A stretch of 64,000 nucleotides of DNA from contig OY811984.1 in assembly GCA_963681505.1 (NCBI GenBank), positions 4,260,858 through 4,324,857 on the forward strand. The letters are read 5' to 3'. Each line of letters begins with the position of its first letter. The first letter of the stretch is position 1. Source of the DNA: Eunapius fragilis. Taxonomy: Eukaryota > Porifera > Demospongiae > Spongillida > Spongillidae. The translations under genes were made by a program, and so were the position numbers. The notes under the pieces are model-generated. The model was not told the DNA's origin, did not search any database, and was given only the letters and a program-made list of their open reading frames with translations. Below are positions 10,733 to 24,237 of the stretch, one piece after another.

Positions 10733-13649
10733 CTGTACTCGAACATAGATGCTGGGGTCCAACTCCAAACAATCCAAGAGGAGGTGTAAGAGCTTAGCTG
10801 TTCTTGTTCTGAATGCTCCCTACAATAGTCATTGTAAGGTCAACACACAACTGCTGTACTCCAAATATTTACCAAAGCGACAATTGCATGGGCCCTTTTA
10901 AACTCATCACCACACTCCAACCACCTGGAGAGTTTTAGAATGCGACCATTCAAGGTGTACTGAATAATATCTACCTTACCCAAGCAGCAAAGTCTGCACT
11001 TTTTCAACCATATTTAGGTCAGTCATCAGTTGTCCTACCTCGCACCTCACCACCTATAAAGTGAAAGAGCAATACACCACACTGTGCACACCTGTATCTC
11101 TACCTCAACTGGCTCATCACAGAGCCTTTGATGCAGCACTTCAAAAACTTCTGCTTCCTTCATTTCATCAAGTACACTGGTACCTTCAATGGTTTGTGGC
11201 ACTTGAAAGATGCCATGCAAATACCTTGTTGGCATACCAATTGTTCTCAGGTCTGTTGCAGCTGATAACCTTTGCTACAGAAGCAAACAAAGGCTGCCAC
11301 ATCAACACTCACAAAAGAATATGACTTCATAATGTACACATGTGCACACTCATGCCACATTCAGCACACACCTTGTGATCCCTACATCACATCATTACAA
11401 TCAGCACATGCCCACTCATACAAAACACACATAAAAATATGAGCACATACACATACACTCATATACACACAAACCAACATGCACTTATACACTCATCAAA
11501 ACATATATACACACATGTGCACACACACGCATGCACATACACACGCACACACACACACACACACATACACACATGCAGAGACAAACACATGCAACGTACA
11601 TGTGCACGCGCACACACACACACACACGCACACACAACATACATGCACATGCACACACACGCACACACAGCCCTACATGCCAGTCAAGGTGGGAATGCAG
11701 CTGATAGAGAGCAGACATCAGCACATCCTTGTCCCAGTAGTGCCAAGTGTTAACAAGACAAGACAAAACCTATGCATACACACATGAGTACAGAACAAAA
11801 ATGATATAACTCATACGCTAACTTTAGCATGGTGAATAGAGTCTGATGAGCACAAGGCTGCCTTCAGTACTGCTATACAGCTGTTCTTTTCACAATGCAT
11901 ATTGCTCAACAGAAGTGCAGCATACACTGATACATCTGCATGGCTGTCTTCTAACTGACCAAGCAGGCACTGTTGAAGTCCTCCATGGCATTTCTACACG
12001 GTGTAAAGTAACCACATCAAAGGTTCAAGACACATGTATGTCATACCTGTTCTCTGAACATTTCATTGTCTACAGCGAATCTTAAGAGGTCAACTTTAAG
12101 CTCCAGTGACCCTAGTGTGGGAAAAACAGTTACTACATCCCACTGGCAGGAATTTTTGGATCAGGTGAGGCAATGATAATTCTTACTGTGGATGTGGTCT
12201 ACAGATGCATCGACATTCATAATGTACACATGTGCACACACACAAACCAACATATACTTATACACTCATACAAAACACATACACACACAAACCAACATGC
12301 ACTTATACACTTATATATAACATACATGTGCACATATACACACGCAGTCCTATCTATACAAACACAAACCAATTTGCACACACAGACATGCCAGTTAAGG
12401 TGGGGATGCAGTTGATGGAGAGCTGAGTTTACTATGCTTAGCTTCAGACTATGTTTATCTATTTTAAAAAGGGCATAAGTTGGTATTTAAATTGGTATAA
12501 GTACTTACACATAATTGAATAATGTGCATTTATACCAAAGTTATAACAGCAGTTATAATTTGTATAACTATAGTCTGCTCACAGTGAAGTAAACTAAAAG
12601 CTAAGCATAGTAATAACTCAGGGGTGGATCCAGGTTTTTTTTTTTTTTGAGGGCGGGGGCACAGTGGGCATAGTACTCAAGAGGATATAAGTCATAAAAT
12701 ATAACTGCAAGATCATTACTTCATGAGGTAATGGAGGAGGGGGCATGTGCCCTAAGTGTCCCCTGCCCTTATATAGTAGGTGCAGTCCTGAATGGTGCAC
12801 ACATGCACACACAAGTCCCACCTTTTTTCAAGCAGAGTACCATGAACTGTGAAATATTTTCATCCAGGTGGCCTGGAGAACAAGAAGATCATACCCCTCT
12901 TTGGATACCTTAATAATGTACCTAAGATAATCAGAGACCTCATAGCTTCATACTTAACACCCACTTCATCCTCAGATAAGAACTGCAGAAAAAAATAGTA
13001 CAAAAAGGGCATTCTTAGCAACTATATTACAGTGTATATCTAACCAGTGCTGTCAGAGATCCAATAACATTTGATTTGGTAGTGTCCGTGGCAACGTGAC
13101 TCAGCACCTGGGTGTAAACATTACTTTGCATAAGAGCTGTGATTTGGAGTGTACTCTCTACCTGTGCTGCATCTCTCCTCTCTTCAGGCAATGCAGAGCA
13201 TAACCTTCTGAGGTGATACTACAGTTAATGTAGTGCATGCAGTGACGTGAGTCGGAGGGGTGCTAAACAGCGTCAACACAGTATACCTCAATGTGCCTCT
13301 GATTGTGTTCAGCATATCCAGATAAATCACTTGCTATTGACATAATGAAGTTCGAACCATTACTAGTATGTAGAGCTAGAGCACAAACCTAATGTCCCAT
13401 TGCTTGATTGTGCTCTTCTGTTAATAGCCCTTCAATAAATGTGCGATTAAGTATATGCGCATACAGCAGTATACACCTGTAGTATGTGTACAGACCTTTG
13501 TATAGAGGCCTGTGCCATAGACAAGAAGAAGCGATCATCATTATCATCACACAAGTATAATTGCTACCTTGTTCTCCCGAATTTTGGGTAAACTGTGCTT
13601 TGACCGAGGAGATGGAGTTTCTTGCACTTGCCACACAGTTGCGGGTCTA
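10733..13649 (-). CDS. HEAT-repeat protein (possibly HEATR4-like), incomplete at both ends
   Basis: Exons on the minus strand, all phase-compatible: 13649?-13568, 13161-13045, 12982-12922, 12111-12047, 11993-11823, 11727-11677, 11274-11092, 11053-10980, 10924-10873, 10819-10733. The joined product is about 320 residues of amphipathic helix pairs typical of HEAT repeats, such as CLLGQLEDSHADVSVYAALL, LYQLHSHLDWHQRLSAATDL and LLLDCLELDPSIYVRVQ, with the usual VR/VS turn between helices. HEAT proteins are scaffolds; no catalytic motif is visible. The first exon boundary is uncertain and no initiator ATG was found. The 3' end is also missing, perhaps near 10.3-10.4 kb. HEATR4 is my best guess from repeat style only; other HEAT proteins (for example INTS4-type) cannot be excluded. 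An intron contains a partial extra copy of the 11727-11677 exon (see findings). Confidence 0.6.
11325..11715. repeat. CA-rich block, duplicated at about 12211-12415 together with part of an exon
   Basis: The segment starting TTCATAATGTACACATGTGC and ending in the exon sequence near 11715 recurs, shortened and diverged, at 12211-12415, again ending in exon-like sequence (CCAGTTAAGGTGGGGATGCA versus CCAGTCAAGGTGGGAATGCA). Between these anchors both copies are CA/TACA microsatellite. Confidence 0.75.
12428..12613. mobile_element. Short MITE-like element with TTTACTATGCTTAGCTT inverted ends
   Basis: The left end TTTACTATGCTTAGCTT (from 12428) is matched by the inverted right end AAGCTAAGCATAGTAA (to 12613). 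The interior is AT-rich with no coding potential. It lies in the intron between the exons 12982-12922 and 12111-12047 of the HEAT gene. The superfamily is not recognised; possible target duplications are ambiguous. Confidence 0.6.
12619..12790. mobile_element. CAGTGGCGGATCC-family short element, copy A
   Basis: This begins CAGGGGTGGATCCAGG followed by a T-run and a G-rich stretch. The right end near 12790 (GCAGTCCTG) is only a partial inverted match. It is the most diverged of four copies in the window (others at 47876, 52120 and 60447) and abuts the MITE at 12428-12613. Confidence 0.5.
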
Positions 13650-14210
13650 GGATAGGTGGCTATCTATATTGATCACAATTGGATGTTAGATGCATTGCTC
13701 AATAAATACAGCATTTCACCTTTCTTTCAAGCTGTTGTACTAATGAACACTTTTGCAAGTCTTGAATTGGTGGGAGTGCAGATTCATGTGCATCCTGTCC
13801 ATGGGCATTCCAATGTCCAACAATCAATTCAATGTCATCTGCTCACCTTGTTTAATAGGTCATTTGGTTTTATTACATTGGTTCCTTGGGAACTGTTTCC
13901 TACTTTAATATGATATGCATCAATCCATTAAAGATGAAACATTACCCACCCTCAATGGTTTTTTCTCCATCGCATGTACCAGACATTGGTGCAGCCGATG
14001 CTTGTGCAGCTGAGAGCACTCTTTCTCTTAATGAATGTAAGCCGGCCATAATTCCTTCCAATTCTGCACGCTATAGTAAGAATGTGGTAGCGAATAGTAC
14101 CACTTTCAGTTGTGCATTGGATAATGGCATACCAAAGGAGACAGATTGTCAACTCTGCCTTGTGCTTCTAAACAAAAATGAAACAGAGGTACGCTGAAGG
14201 TATCCTTTGA
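13650..14210. other. Spacer with no supported gene
   Basis: Plus-strand open frames of 85 and 103 codons exist here (13656-13913 and 13886-14197) but they have no recognisable domain, no convincing splice context, and overlap. Upstream exons of the HEAT gene may be hidden here. Confidence 0.4.
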
Positions 14211-15978
14211 TTACATATTCTTTAGCAAACAAGACAAACCAATGGATGGCGTAACAAAGTGGTTGGCCAATGCTAAAGGCAAAGAGTTCCATGAGCAGGT
14301 TCCAAACAGATGCACAGGTCTTGCTTGCTCAAATGTGTCCTTCATCCTGTGACTGAGCCCAACTTCTGTACTTGACAAGGGTTCAACAGACATAACTGAA
14401 GCTGGTGCCGGTGTGCCATTTTTGCCTTCAACTGGAATTGAACTGCCACTCTCAGCAACGCCCACCACACCAGAGCGAGCATCTGCATTGGTCCAGTTAG
14501 CTTCACTTTCACTGTGCCACATGTCACTGTCCCTAGTCGGAGATACCAGTGAGCTCTGGACACTGACACAGTTTTTGCCATTGCCAGGTTTGGAAACTAC
14601 AGACAGCCGGGAACTGGCAGCAACACTGAGCTGTGGTGTGGCATGTGCAGTGGTCGCAGCATCTCCTTCATTATGGCTTCCTTCAAGGTGAAGTCGGGTT
14701 CTGTCAGTATTCTTTGGACAGATGTTTTCAAATGTTAATTATCAAATCAGCTACACTTGTACCTGAGGGGCCACATTCTTTCTGCCCCTAGCCGCAGGCC
14801 TGCCTCTTCGTCTTGCAAGAATGAGCCTTCCCATTTGCTGTTCCAACCATTGTATCCGTTCAACCTGTATTTATGGAGTAATTACATAGTACCAAACAGG
14901 ATTGTTAAGACATGGATTCATATTTAGTTAGGCATTGTATACACTACTTAGAGACTACTAGTACAAAAACGTTTAAAAAATGCTTTACCAACTAGTCATC
15001 AGGGGACATTAGAGGTTTATGAGCATTCAAGCATATAAATCACTGCCTCAACCTAACCAGATGCTGTTGGCAAGGCTGGATGGTGGCCAAGCCTGCTGGA
15101 GTGCATTGATTTGTGGTGAGGGCCTGGCCAATGTACAGGGTGTATGTCCATTGGTGGTAACATTAATTCTTTCATAATGTACAAGTTGCATTACATACAA
15201 AAGTGCAGGTTCAATTATGGGTTGACATGAATACTTCTCATTTGGTCTTGGATTTGAGGGTTCTAAATTGGCTAGGGCTTTAATGGATCTGAATTGTATG
15301 TAATTTTGGCATATTTCCATCAGGAACAGTGGAGTAATACACATGAGGTGGTTAACTTATAACCTCCATTGATCATATAAAGTTTCTAATATTGGTAAGT
15401 AGTGGATACTGCTACATATAATCCTGGCACATGTACACACACATACACACAGGTATCTCTTGCTCACTACTACATGGTAAACCTTCTTCATCGCTTACTT
15501 GTAGATCTTTTCCCATGATTTCTGATATATCCTTGTATGCATGGTTCAGTTCCTTTCTAACTTCAGTTGCAAGCTGAAGACAAAGCAATACACTTTCCAT
15601 TAAATAAATGTAGACAAAACATCTGTTGATATTTCACCCTCAGGGTTAGCACGAGCTCGTCGGCCCTGTGTAGGAGTGCTTGCACCTGTTCCTTCGCCGC
15701 CCTTTGCTCCTCCTGCGCACGGGATGCAATGCTATAAATGCTAGTACTATGTTAAGTACTGGACTTTACCTCTGAGGCTGCACCTTCCAAAGCCTTCAAC
15801 GCTTGCTGCACTGATTGTTGCGCGGATTTCACCAAAGTTTGCTGTTGTGTGCATTTAAAATAATATGTGTCGTGAGGGCCACTGTACTTACGTGCTCCGC
15901 TATCAGCAAGTCAAAGCGGCGAACAGGTTGCAGTAACGTAGATGCCTGTGAAGCTGCACTGGAGTTACGTTGAGCCAT
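14211..15978 (-). CDS. Uncharacterised coiled-coil protein with AT-hook-like basic patch, 303 residues
   Basis: Exons 15978-15892, 15841-15770, 15712-15638, 15573-15499, 14864-14763 and 14711-14211 join in phase 0 throughout, from ATG at 15978 to TAA at 14213-14211. Residues 1-130 are almost wholly helical and coiled-coil-like: LLIAEHQTLVKSAQQSVQQ, EEQRAAKEQVQALLHRADEL and ATEVRKELNHAYKDISEIMG. At about 115-135 comes ARRRGRPAARGRK, with the GRP core of an AT-hook, suggesting DNA or nuclear association (inference). The 166-residue tail is Ser/Thr/Ala-rich, without a domain, and looks disordered. Every exon break is at phase 0. I do not recognise the family. It sits head to head with the formin gene, 358 bp apart. 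The acceptor of the last exon (14712-14713) is weak and was chosen because it keeps the frame. Confidence 0.65.
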
Positions 15979-16336
15979 AGCTCGTGGTGCGAAAAAGAGG
16001 AGGGGCAGTGGCCACGCCCACAGCGCGACTGCGCAGATTGGCAGCACATCAATGGATGATTAAATTGTTGGCAAGCAATGGCGAGTAGAAGGCTAGAGCA
16101 AACAGCTGATAAGTGATATCGAACGCGTAAACCGCCATCTACAAACGGAAGCGGTTGTTGTGGAAGCTGGAATCTAGGCACGTGATACTAGTATAAGTAG
16201 CTTGTATAGTTATAGTTGTAAGAGGGCTATCGGCTGTATGTTCATGTAGGTAAACATGTCATTTCCCCCGCAGTAGTTACGAATAGTGCATTGGATCGAC
16301 AAACGCTGCAGCTGACGAGACATCTTGAACTTAATC
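15979..16336. promoter_or_regulatory. Shared head-to-head promoter region, coiled-coil gene / formin gene
   Basis: Only 358 bp separate the two divergent start codons (15978 minus, 16337 plus). The interval contains a CACGTG E-box near 16180 and no clear TATA box at a sensible distance. Bidirectional function is inferred from geometry alone. Confidence 0.5.
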
Positions 16337-19300
16337 ATGGCGTCGGTCTCAGTAAGTAGACTAGTCGTAAGATTTGAACAGGCGTCGTAAGATTTTAAAG
16401 ATTTGAACAGGTTGAGCACACACACATACACACACACACGTACACACACACATACACACACACACGTACACACTGACACATACGCGCTTATTAAGTGCCT
16501 TTACGAGTGCGTGCATTTGTATATGAGTGGTTAAATACACACATCACCCATTTCATCATCAATTATAAGTGTGTGACGGTTATATAAACTACTTCCCAGA
16601 ATGGGCACGGTGCGTTGTTTATTACTCTGAGCCTGAAGAAAAACATACCAGCTACTCTACAAGGCAACCTATTATGAGGTTTCTGGTTAACCGTGGAGAA
16701 TAATAATCATTGCAACCATACACTTTTCTCCACTGAAACTTGAGGGTGTGGGCTGCGCTTTAGTATTATGGATCACTGCAGAAAACTATAATTATGCATG
16801 GATAAGCACACATAAACAAATTTATCCTGAAGTTACACGTGGTTATAGAGTTCTTATAACCATGTGTATGGAGATCAAATATAATCATCTAGGGCAAAGT
16901 GTGAGGACTTTTTAATAGTGGAGGGGAGTGACAAGGACCCGTTACCAGTGGAGGAGAGGGTGGAGGTGAGGACCTGCTAGCAATGGAAGGGGGGAAGGGA
17001 GGAGGTGAGGACCTTCTAGCAATGGAAGGGGAGGGTACTGGCTGGTAATGGTGGGGGAGGGGGGGGGGCAGATAAACTTAATTCTTAGATGCAGCAGTAT
17101 AAAGTTTTAATCAGCTCCCTGTTCATAATGCTGTATTGGTTAGGGTGATTACAGGCTGTTATGTGTACTGTACAGGATGATGGAGATGAAAGAAAAGCTG
17201 CTCTTGAAGTTCTGGTTAAGGTAAGTCACTCTATTACCACAAATAAGTATTAGTATTACCACAAATAATTGTTGGCTGTGACATTGGTGATCATGCCTGA
17301 CTGCTAGTGTGTGTTGGTCCATATGTTGTTTGTAGGGCTGGTTGCTATGTGAGGTAGGAGGGATGGAGTAGTTGTGTGTGAGAAGTGGAGGGATGGTGTA
17401 ATGTGTGAAGTGAAGTGTAGTTGTGTGTGTGGAGGGAGGGATGGTTTAGTGTGTGAAGTGAAGGATGGTGTGTGGTAGGAGGGATGGTGTAGTGTGTGTG
17501 TGTGAAGTAGGAGGGATGGTGTAGTTGTGTGGGAGAGTAGGTGGGATGATGTAATTGTGTGTGAGGTAGGAGGGATGGTGTAGTTGTGTGGGAGAGGAAG
17601 AAGTGCAGTTAAATCATGTGCAGAATTGTCAGAATGGGTCTAAACGCGAAGGCTTGTAAGGGATTAATTGCTTGACCTTGAAATTCTGATTGCAATGTCT
17701 AGGACGGCAAGATCAGTCCTGAAGAGGCAATAGTTTATGCTGAGAAGTTGGGGATCTCACTCAACACCTCTAACAGAACACAGTCTGTGTCTGCAGCTGG
17801 TCAGATGTTTAACTTCAGTGTTCTCATGTGGAGCAAGACGAAGGCTGTACAGAGAGTAATTCTGCAGGTACTGCGCCTGACTTCTGCATGAGAAAAAATT
17901 TAATTCACCATTCAGTGTGTCTGAGATTGATAATATGGAGTGCTCAGAGCCTTATAGTCACTAACTGTTACTAAGCCATGGGTGTATCTCATCCTTCACA
18001 TGCTTTGTCTGGTTCTACCCAGTTTGACTTGCGCTCAGGTACTCTGTCAAGTATCCAGCATGGCACACGAACCAAGAAGACAGACTTTCATGATATCACT
18101 CAATACCAGAGTGAGGTAAGCTGCCCCTGAAAGTATCAATAGGTGTTTATTGCTCCTCAAGCCCTCTGGACCCTATCACAAGTACTTAGCCAGTGCATGC
18201 TTAACCTATCTGGGTCAGTGTACCCTAATGTTTGATCAGTGGGTGAGGGTCAGCACATGGTCATATCTGCGTCAGCCCCTAATGGTTGACCAGTGAGTAC
18301 AAGTCATATCTGGGTCAGTTCCCTAATGCTTGTCTTGTGAGTACAGGTCATATCTGGGTCAGTTCACTAATGCTTGACCAGCGAGTGAGGGTCATATCTG
18401 GGTCAGTTCCCTAATGCTTGACCAGCGAGTGAGGGTCATATCTGGGTCAGTTCCCTAATGCTTGTCCTGTGAGTACAGGTCATATCTGGGTCAGTTCACT
18501 AATGCTTGACCAGCGAGTGATGGTCATATCTGGGTCAGTCCCTAATCTTTGACTAGCAAGTGAGGGTCATATCTGGGTCAGTCCCTAATGCTTGACCAGC
18601 GAGTGAGGGTCATATCTAGGTCAGTCCCTAATGCTTGACCAGCGAGTGAGGGTCATATCTGGGTCAGTCCCTAATGCTTACTTGAGCTGGTTTGATGTGG
18701 CATTCAGTAACATAATGCATCTTGTTTTTGTCCCAGGATGGCTTGCGTCTTGTAATCCACTTCAACTCTCAGAATGACTATGAACTTGATGCCGCTACCC
18801 AAGAGGAGAAGAATAAGGTGCAGGAGCTTATGCTGCCGATCCCTGGAGAACCCAGTTGATAATGCTAGCCCCTTGCTGACCTGATGTGAATAATGCTAGA
18901 GCCCTCAAGGGAACCCTCATATTAATGCTAACCCTCCCCCCCTCCCCTCAGGGGACCAGTATAGGTATTTTGTACTAGTCCTGAGATGCCCACCTATACA
19001 CCATTGCTAATATGCAATACACTAACATTGTTTAATGACTCCAATTATCCACATCAGATGACACGCCTGCTGGAGAACATACTAAGGAATTCCATGGCCC
19101 AGAATATTGATGAAGAAGACGAAGTGACAAAAGGTGGGAGGGCACAGTTTGTCTATACTGCTTAGTTGTGTATTGTACTTGCTGAAACCTCTCAACATTG
19201 TTTGTTTTTCTTAATCCTGCAGTTAAGAGTAGGTGTTTCCATCCCTTCAAATAAGGATCCCGATAGTGCTGTTAGCTTAGATTTTTCCCCAATAAGAGTG

Positions 19301-22300
19301 CTAATACTCATGCCTTTTGATGCTGTTTATTGGTAATGGTTTGCCTCTATGTTGAATACTCTAAATATGAGTGGTACAAACCGTCAGTGTGCACAACAGT
19401 GCATGTGTTTGTTTATCAAACCCAATTGTTGAGGTTTGCCATTTTTTTACTGTTCCAAAAAGCTGACTGATCATTCAAGTTGTGAAAGTATGAATATGTT
19501 AGCTGCTTCTATGCATCTGTACAGGGGTTTTCTGTAATACATGTACCTCTACGCAGCGGTCCTTTATTGTACCTCCATGTGGGGGTTCTCTGTAGTACCT
19601 ATGTGGGGGTTCTCTGTTATCTTTATGCGGGGGTCCTCTGTAGTTACCAGCAGATGTTACTGTTTCAATGACATTTAGTATCGCTAAGGAAGTGGTGTGT
19701 ATTGTGGGTGGTTTTTGTGGGTCTGAGATGGAATGCTATGTAATGGGTGACACATGTATGCTAATGGAGTTGGATTGATACGAAGGATATATGTATTTTA
19801 TTGCTGTGATTGTTTTATTTGTAAACATTTCAGCGGGAGGGAAAATTTGCAACGTATCATTGGTTACAACACATATGTTCTCATAGTAACAAGAAGGATG
19901 CATATTTTCGCAATGGCACAGTGCACTAACATGTCCTGCGCACACACACACATGCATACACACACACACACACAATCTGTCCTTGGGTTGTACTTGCATG
20001 GGATATAATGTATTGTTAAGTCTTAAAATGGGCTGGGCACCATTTAGAAATTATTATTTTTAAAAGGGGGGGAGACACCAAGAACTGATTAATTTTTTTG
20101 TGCCGAACTCAATGCAGATGCAAGCAGGGATGATGCAGATCCCGCTGAGCCGCCTGTCCTGCAGGGGTGGTCTGTGGTGGCACCGATTATGGATGCCCCT
20201 ACAGGTAACGCCTTGAGCTCAGAGGTCATCATTAAGGAAGGGGTCGTTGAGAAGAAGGGCCACTCAGCGGCCTTCATGATGTGGCCAAGGTTAGAGGGTT
20301 TCTCCTATATGTCAATAGTTAGATGGTTTCTCCTTTGTACTGTATGGAGGAGGTGTTCTTGTTTTGTGTTATTTGGATTAACTCAATAGATAGTATTACA
20401 TCGATCTTATGAACAACATCCGTTGGGGGGAAAAAGGAATATATAGTTTGTATAGACCTGTTATGTGCTGAGGCAGCAGCTGTACATACACATGAGGAGG
20501 ATATGTGGTGACACTGTCTAGCACTTCCTTTATTGGTTTGCAGGCGGTGGCTTAAAGTTTGCAAGGGAGAACTGTCATATTTCAAACCCGAAGACAGGGT
20601 GGTATGTTTGCTCCGAGATGGGGGATTAGTGGTCACCCCCTTAACATGTCTTTATTGTAGAATGCGTTGAACATTGTGCCATTGAATCCTGGAGTGACCG
20701 ATGTAAGAGCAGTGGATCACAGCAGTTTCCAAGTGACACTTATTGGAAACTCGAAATCTTTCAGGTTTGTTCCATGGTACAGGAGAACTGTCATTTATGC
20801 TTAGTCTATTGGCTTTCAGCTTCAGATGTATTGGAAATCCTCGTCAGTCACCAAGAGAGGAAAGAGATGAATGGATTAAGGTTAGCAGGAAACCCTTGTA
20901 GGAGGCAACATCCAGTGTCCATAAGAACTGCAGCCTCCACTGTAATTATGTATACTGCATGTGCCTTATGCCATATATAATTTCAATCTGGTATGGTGCA
21001 GCGTTAGTGTTAGTTGTGCACACCACCACCACTACATCCATACATTCAGTACACACCACCAGCACTACATCCATACATTCAGTACACACCACCAGCACTA
21101 CATCCATACATTCAGTACACACCATTAGCACTACATCCATACATTCAGTACACACCACCAGCACTACATCCATACATTCAGTACACACCACCAGCACTAC
21201 ATCCATACATTCAGTACACACCACTAGCACTACATCCATACATTCAGTACATACCACCAGCACTACATCCATACATTCAGTGCACACCACCAGCACTACA
21301 TCCATACATTCAGTACACACCACCAGCACTACATCCATACATTCAGTACATACCACCAGCACTACATCCATACATTCAGTACACACCACCAGCACTACAT
21401 CCATACATTCAGTGCACACCACCAGCACTACATCCATTCATTCAGTACACACCACCAGCACTACATCCATACATTCAGTACACACCACTAGCACTACATC
21501 CATACATTCAGTACACACCACCAGCACTACATCCATACATTCAGTACACACCACCAGCACTACATCCATACATTCAGTACACACCACCAGCACTACATCC
21601 ATACATTCAGTACACACCACCAGCACTACATCCATACAGTCAGTACACACCACCAGCACTACATCCATACATTCAGTACACACCACCAGCACTACATCCA
21701 TACAGTCAGTACACACCACCAGCACTACATCCATACATTCAGTACACACCGCCAGCACTACATCCATACAGTCAGTACACACCACCAGCACTACATCCAT
21801 ACATTCAGTACACACCACCAGCACTACATCCATACATTCAGTACACACCACCAGCACTACATCCATACATTCAGTACACACCACTAGCACTACATCCATA
21901 CATTCAGTACATACCACCAGCACTACATCCATACATTCAGTACACACCACCAGCACTACATCCATACATTCAGTACACACCACCAGCACTACATCCATAC
22001 ATTCAGTACACACCACTAGCACTACATCCATACATTCAGTACACACCACCAGCACAACATCCATACATTCAGTACACACCACCAGCACTACATCCATACA
22101 TTCAGTACACACCACCAGCACTACATCCATACATTCAGTACACACCACTAGCACTACATCCATACATTCAGTACACACCACCAGCACTACATCCATACAT
22201 TCAGTACACACCACCAGCACTGCATCCATACATTCAGTACAATACATCCATACATTCAGTACATACCACCAGCACTACATCCATACATTCAGTACACACC

Positions 22301-24194
22301 ACCAGCACTACATCCATACATTCAGTACACACACCAGCACTACATCCATACATTCAGTACACACACCAGCACTACATCCATACATTCAGTACACACCACT
22401 AGCACTACATCCGTACATTCAGTACACACCACCAGCACAACATCCATACATTCAGTACACACCACTAGCACTACATCCGTACATTCAGTACACACCACTA
22501 GCACTACATCCGTACATTCAGTATACACCACCAGCACTACATCCATACATTCAGTACACACCACCAGCACTACATCCATACATTCAGTACACACCACCAG
22601 CACTACATCCATGCATTCGGTACACACCACTAGCACTACATCCATACATTCAGACACACCACCAACACTACATCCATACATTCAGTACACACTACCACCA
22701 CTACATCCATACATTCAGTACACTACATCCATACATTCCCATACATTCGGTACACTACATCCTTACATTCAGTACACACCACCAGCACTACATCAATACA
22801 CACCACCAGCACTACATCCATACATTCAGTACACACCACCAGCACTAGCCCATCACATCCATACAGTCAGTACACACCACTAGCACTAGCTCACACACCT
22901 CTGTACATTTACAGCACTCTGCCAATCCATGAACAGGGGCCAACTATTTCAAGGAGTCACACCACCTCCTGAAAAAAAAAATCTTTTAAAAATTTTGAAG
23001 GGAAAAACTTAGTTCAAGCTACTCAAAATTTTTATGAAGTGCAGTAGACACTCCCCGCAATGAGAACATCAACTGGTTTGAACCACCATCATGGAAGCAC
23101 ACCTGGATGCCCACAATAAGAATAGGGGCACCTAGTCTGACTCTTAACACACCTTACATGCACATGCACAGGTGCATACAGCCTGATGTATACATCACAC
23201 AACTTACAGTTTATCTCACCTGCTGCACTACACCACAATTATTTACATTGCTGGAGCATTGAAATTAAATGTATGTACATGTGCATGTACTGCACTATAA
23301 CATGATGACAACACATGTAAGCTATGCTTTCTTAACCTGCTGGGAGCATACATGTATTTCAGTCCTCATATGTATCAAGGGCTGCAAAATGGCATTTTGT
23401 GTGCTTGGTGCCACAAATTGCATTGTATAGCTGGAATGTTAATTATCTGTACATGTGTGCACTTGTGCTGCTTGATGTGTACATGTGTGCACATGTGCTG
23501 CTTGATGTGTGCATGTGTGCACATGTACATGTACATGTGCTGCTTGATGTGCACATGTACAATGTGTATGTGCTGTTTGATGTTTACTTGTCCTGCTTGC
23601 CTCACAGGCAATCATGGACGCATGTTGTGAGTGGAATCAGGATTCACTAAGAAGAGGCACTGTAACAGGCAAGTCTTGCCTTCCTAGCACTGTCTTCTTC
23701 TGTGATAGTGGGAATATTAGACAATCAGATATTAATGAAGTGGTGTGGGATCATTCGTACAGTTGTTGAGCAAGGTTGCTATAGTGACAGGGCAACTTAT
23801 TCATGTGCTGTGCCAGTTAGTTAAGCAACTGTACAAAGGATAGCATGATGTAAATTTGAATTACTGTATCAAATATTATAGAAGGTGTTGGATGAGCTAA
23901 TGGGTACGTAATCCAGAAGACCCCTTACGCCATTGTCCATCACACACACTGCAGCTAAGGATATCATGAAGGTGAACTCTGTGAAGATCAAGAGTCAGGT
24001 AGAGCAGAAAGAGACATCCAGGGAATCTTCCCCTGAGCCAACGGCCTCCATACCACTTCATCAAAAAGGTGAGTAACAGTCGTTAGGGTTAGGGTTATAT
24101 TTTGTGCTTTGGTTTCTCTATCCTTCCCCCATCTTCTCCAGTTTATAGGTGCCGCATTGATGTGTATACCTTCTGTCAGTGTTTGACATAATCT

Positions 24195-24237
<43 letters not shown>

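Noticed and set aside
11439-11787. His/Thr- and Cys/Val-rich frames on both strands
   Set aside because: Translations of a CA/TACA microsatellite.
13656-14197. Two plus-strand frames of 85 and 103 codons
   Set aside because: No domain, no splice support and no codon pattern beyond chance; mixed with possible unresolved HEAT-gene exons on the other strand.
20959-22848. 629-codon plus-strand and 269-codon minus-strand open frames
   Set aside because: They are translations of the 33-bp minisatellite, whose unit length is a multiple of three. The array sits in an intron flanked by phase-matching PH-domain exons.
21027-22890. CRISPR-like array
   Set aside because: Units are contiguous with no unique spacers, and the host is an animal; it is a minisatellite.
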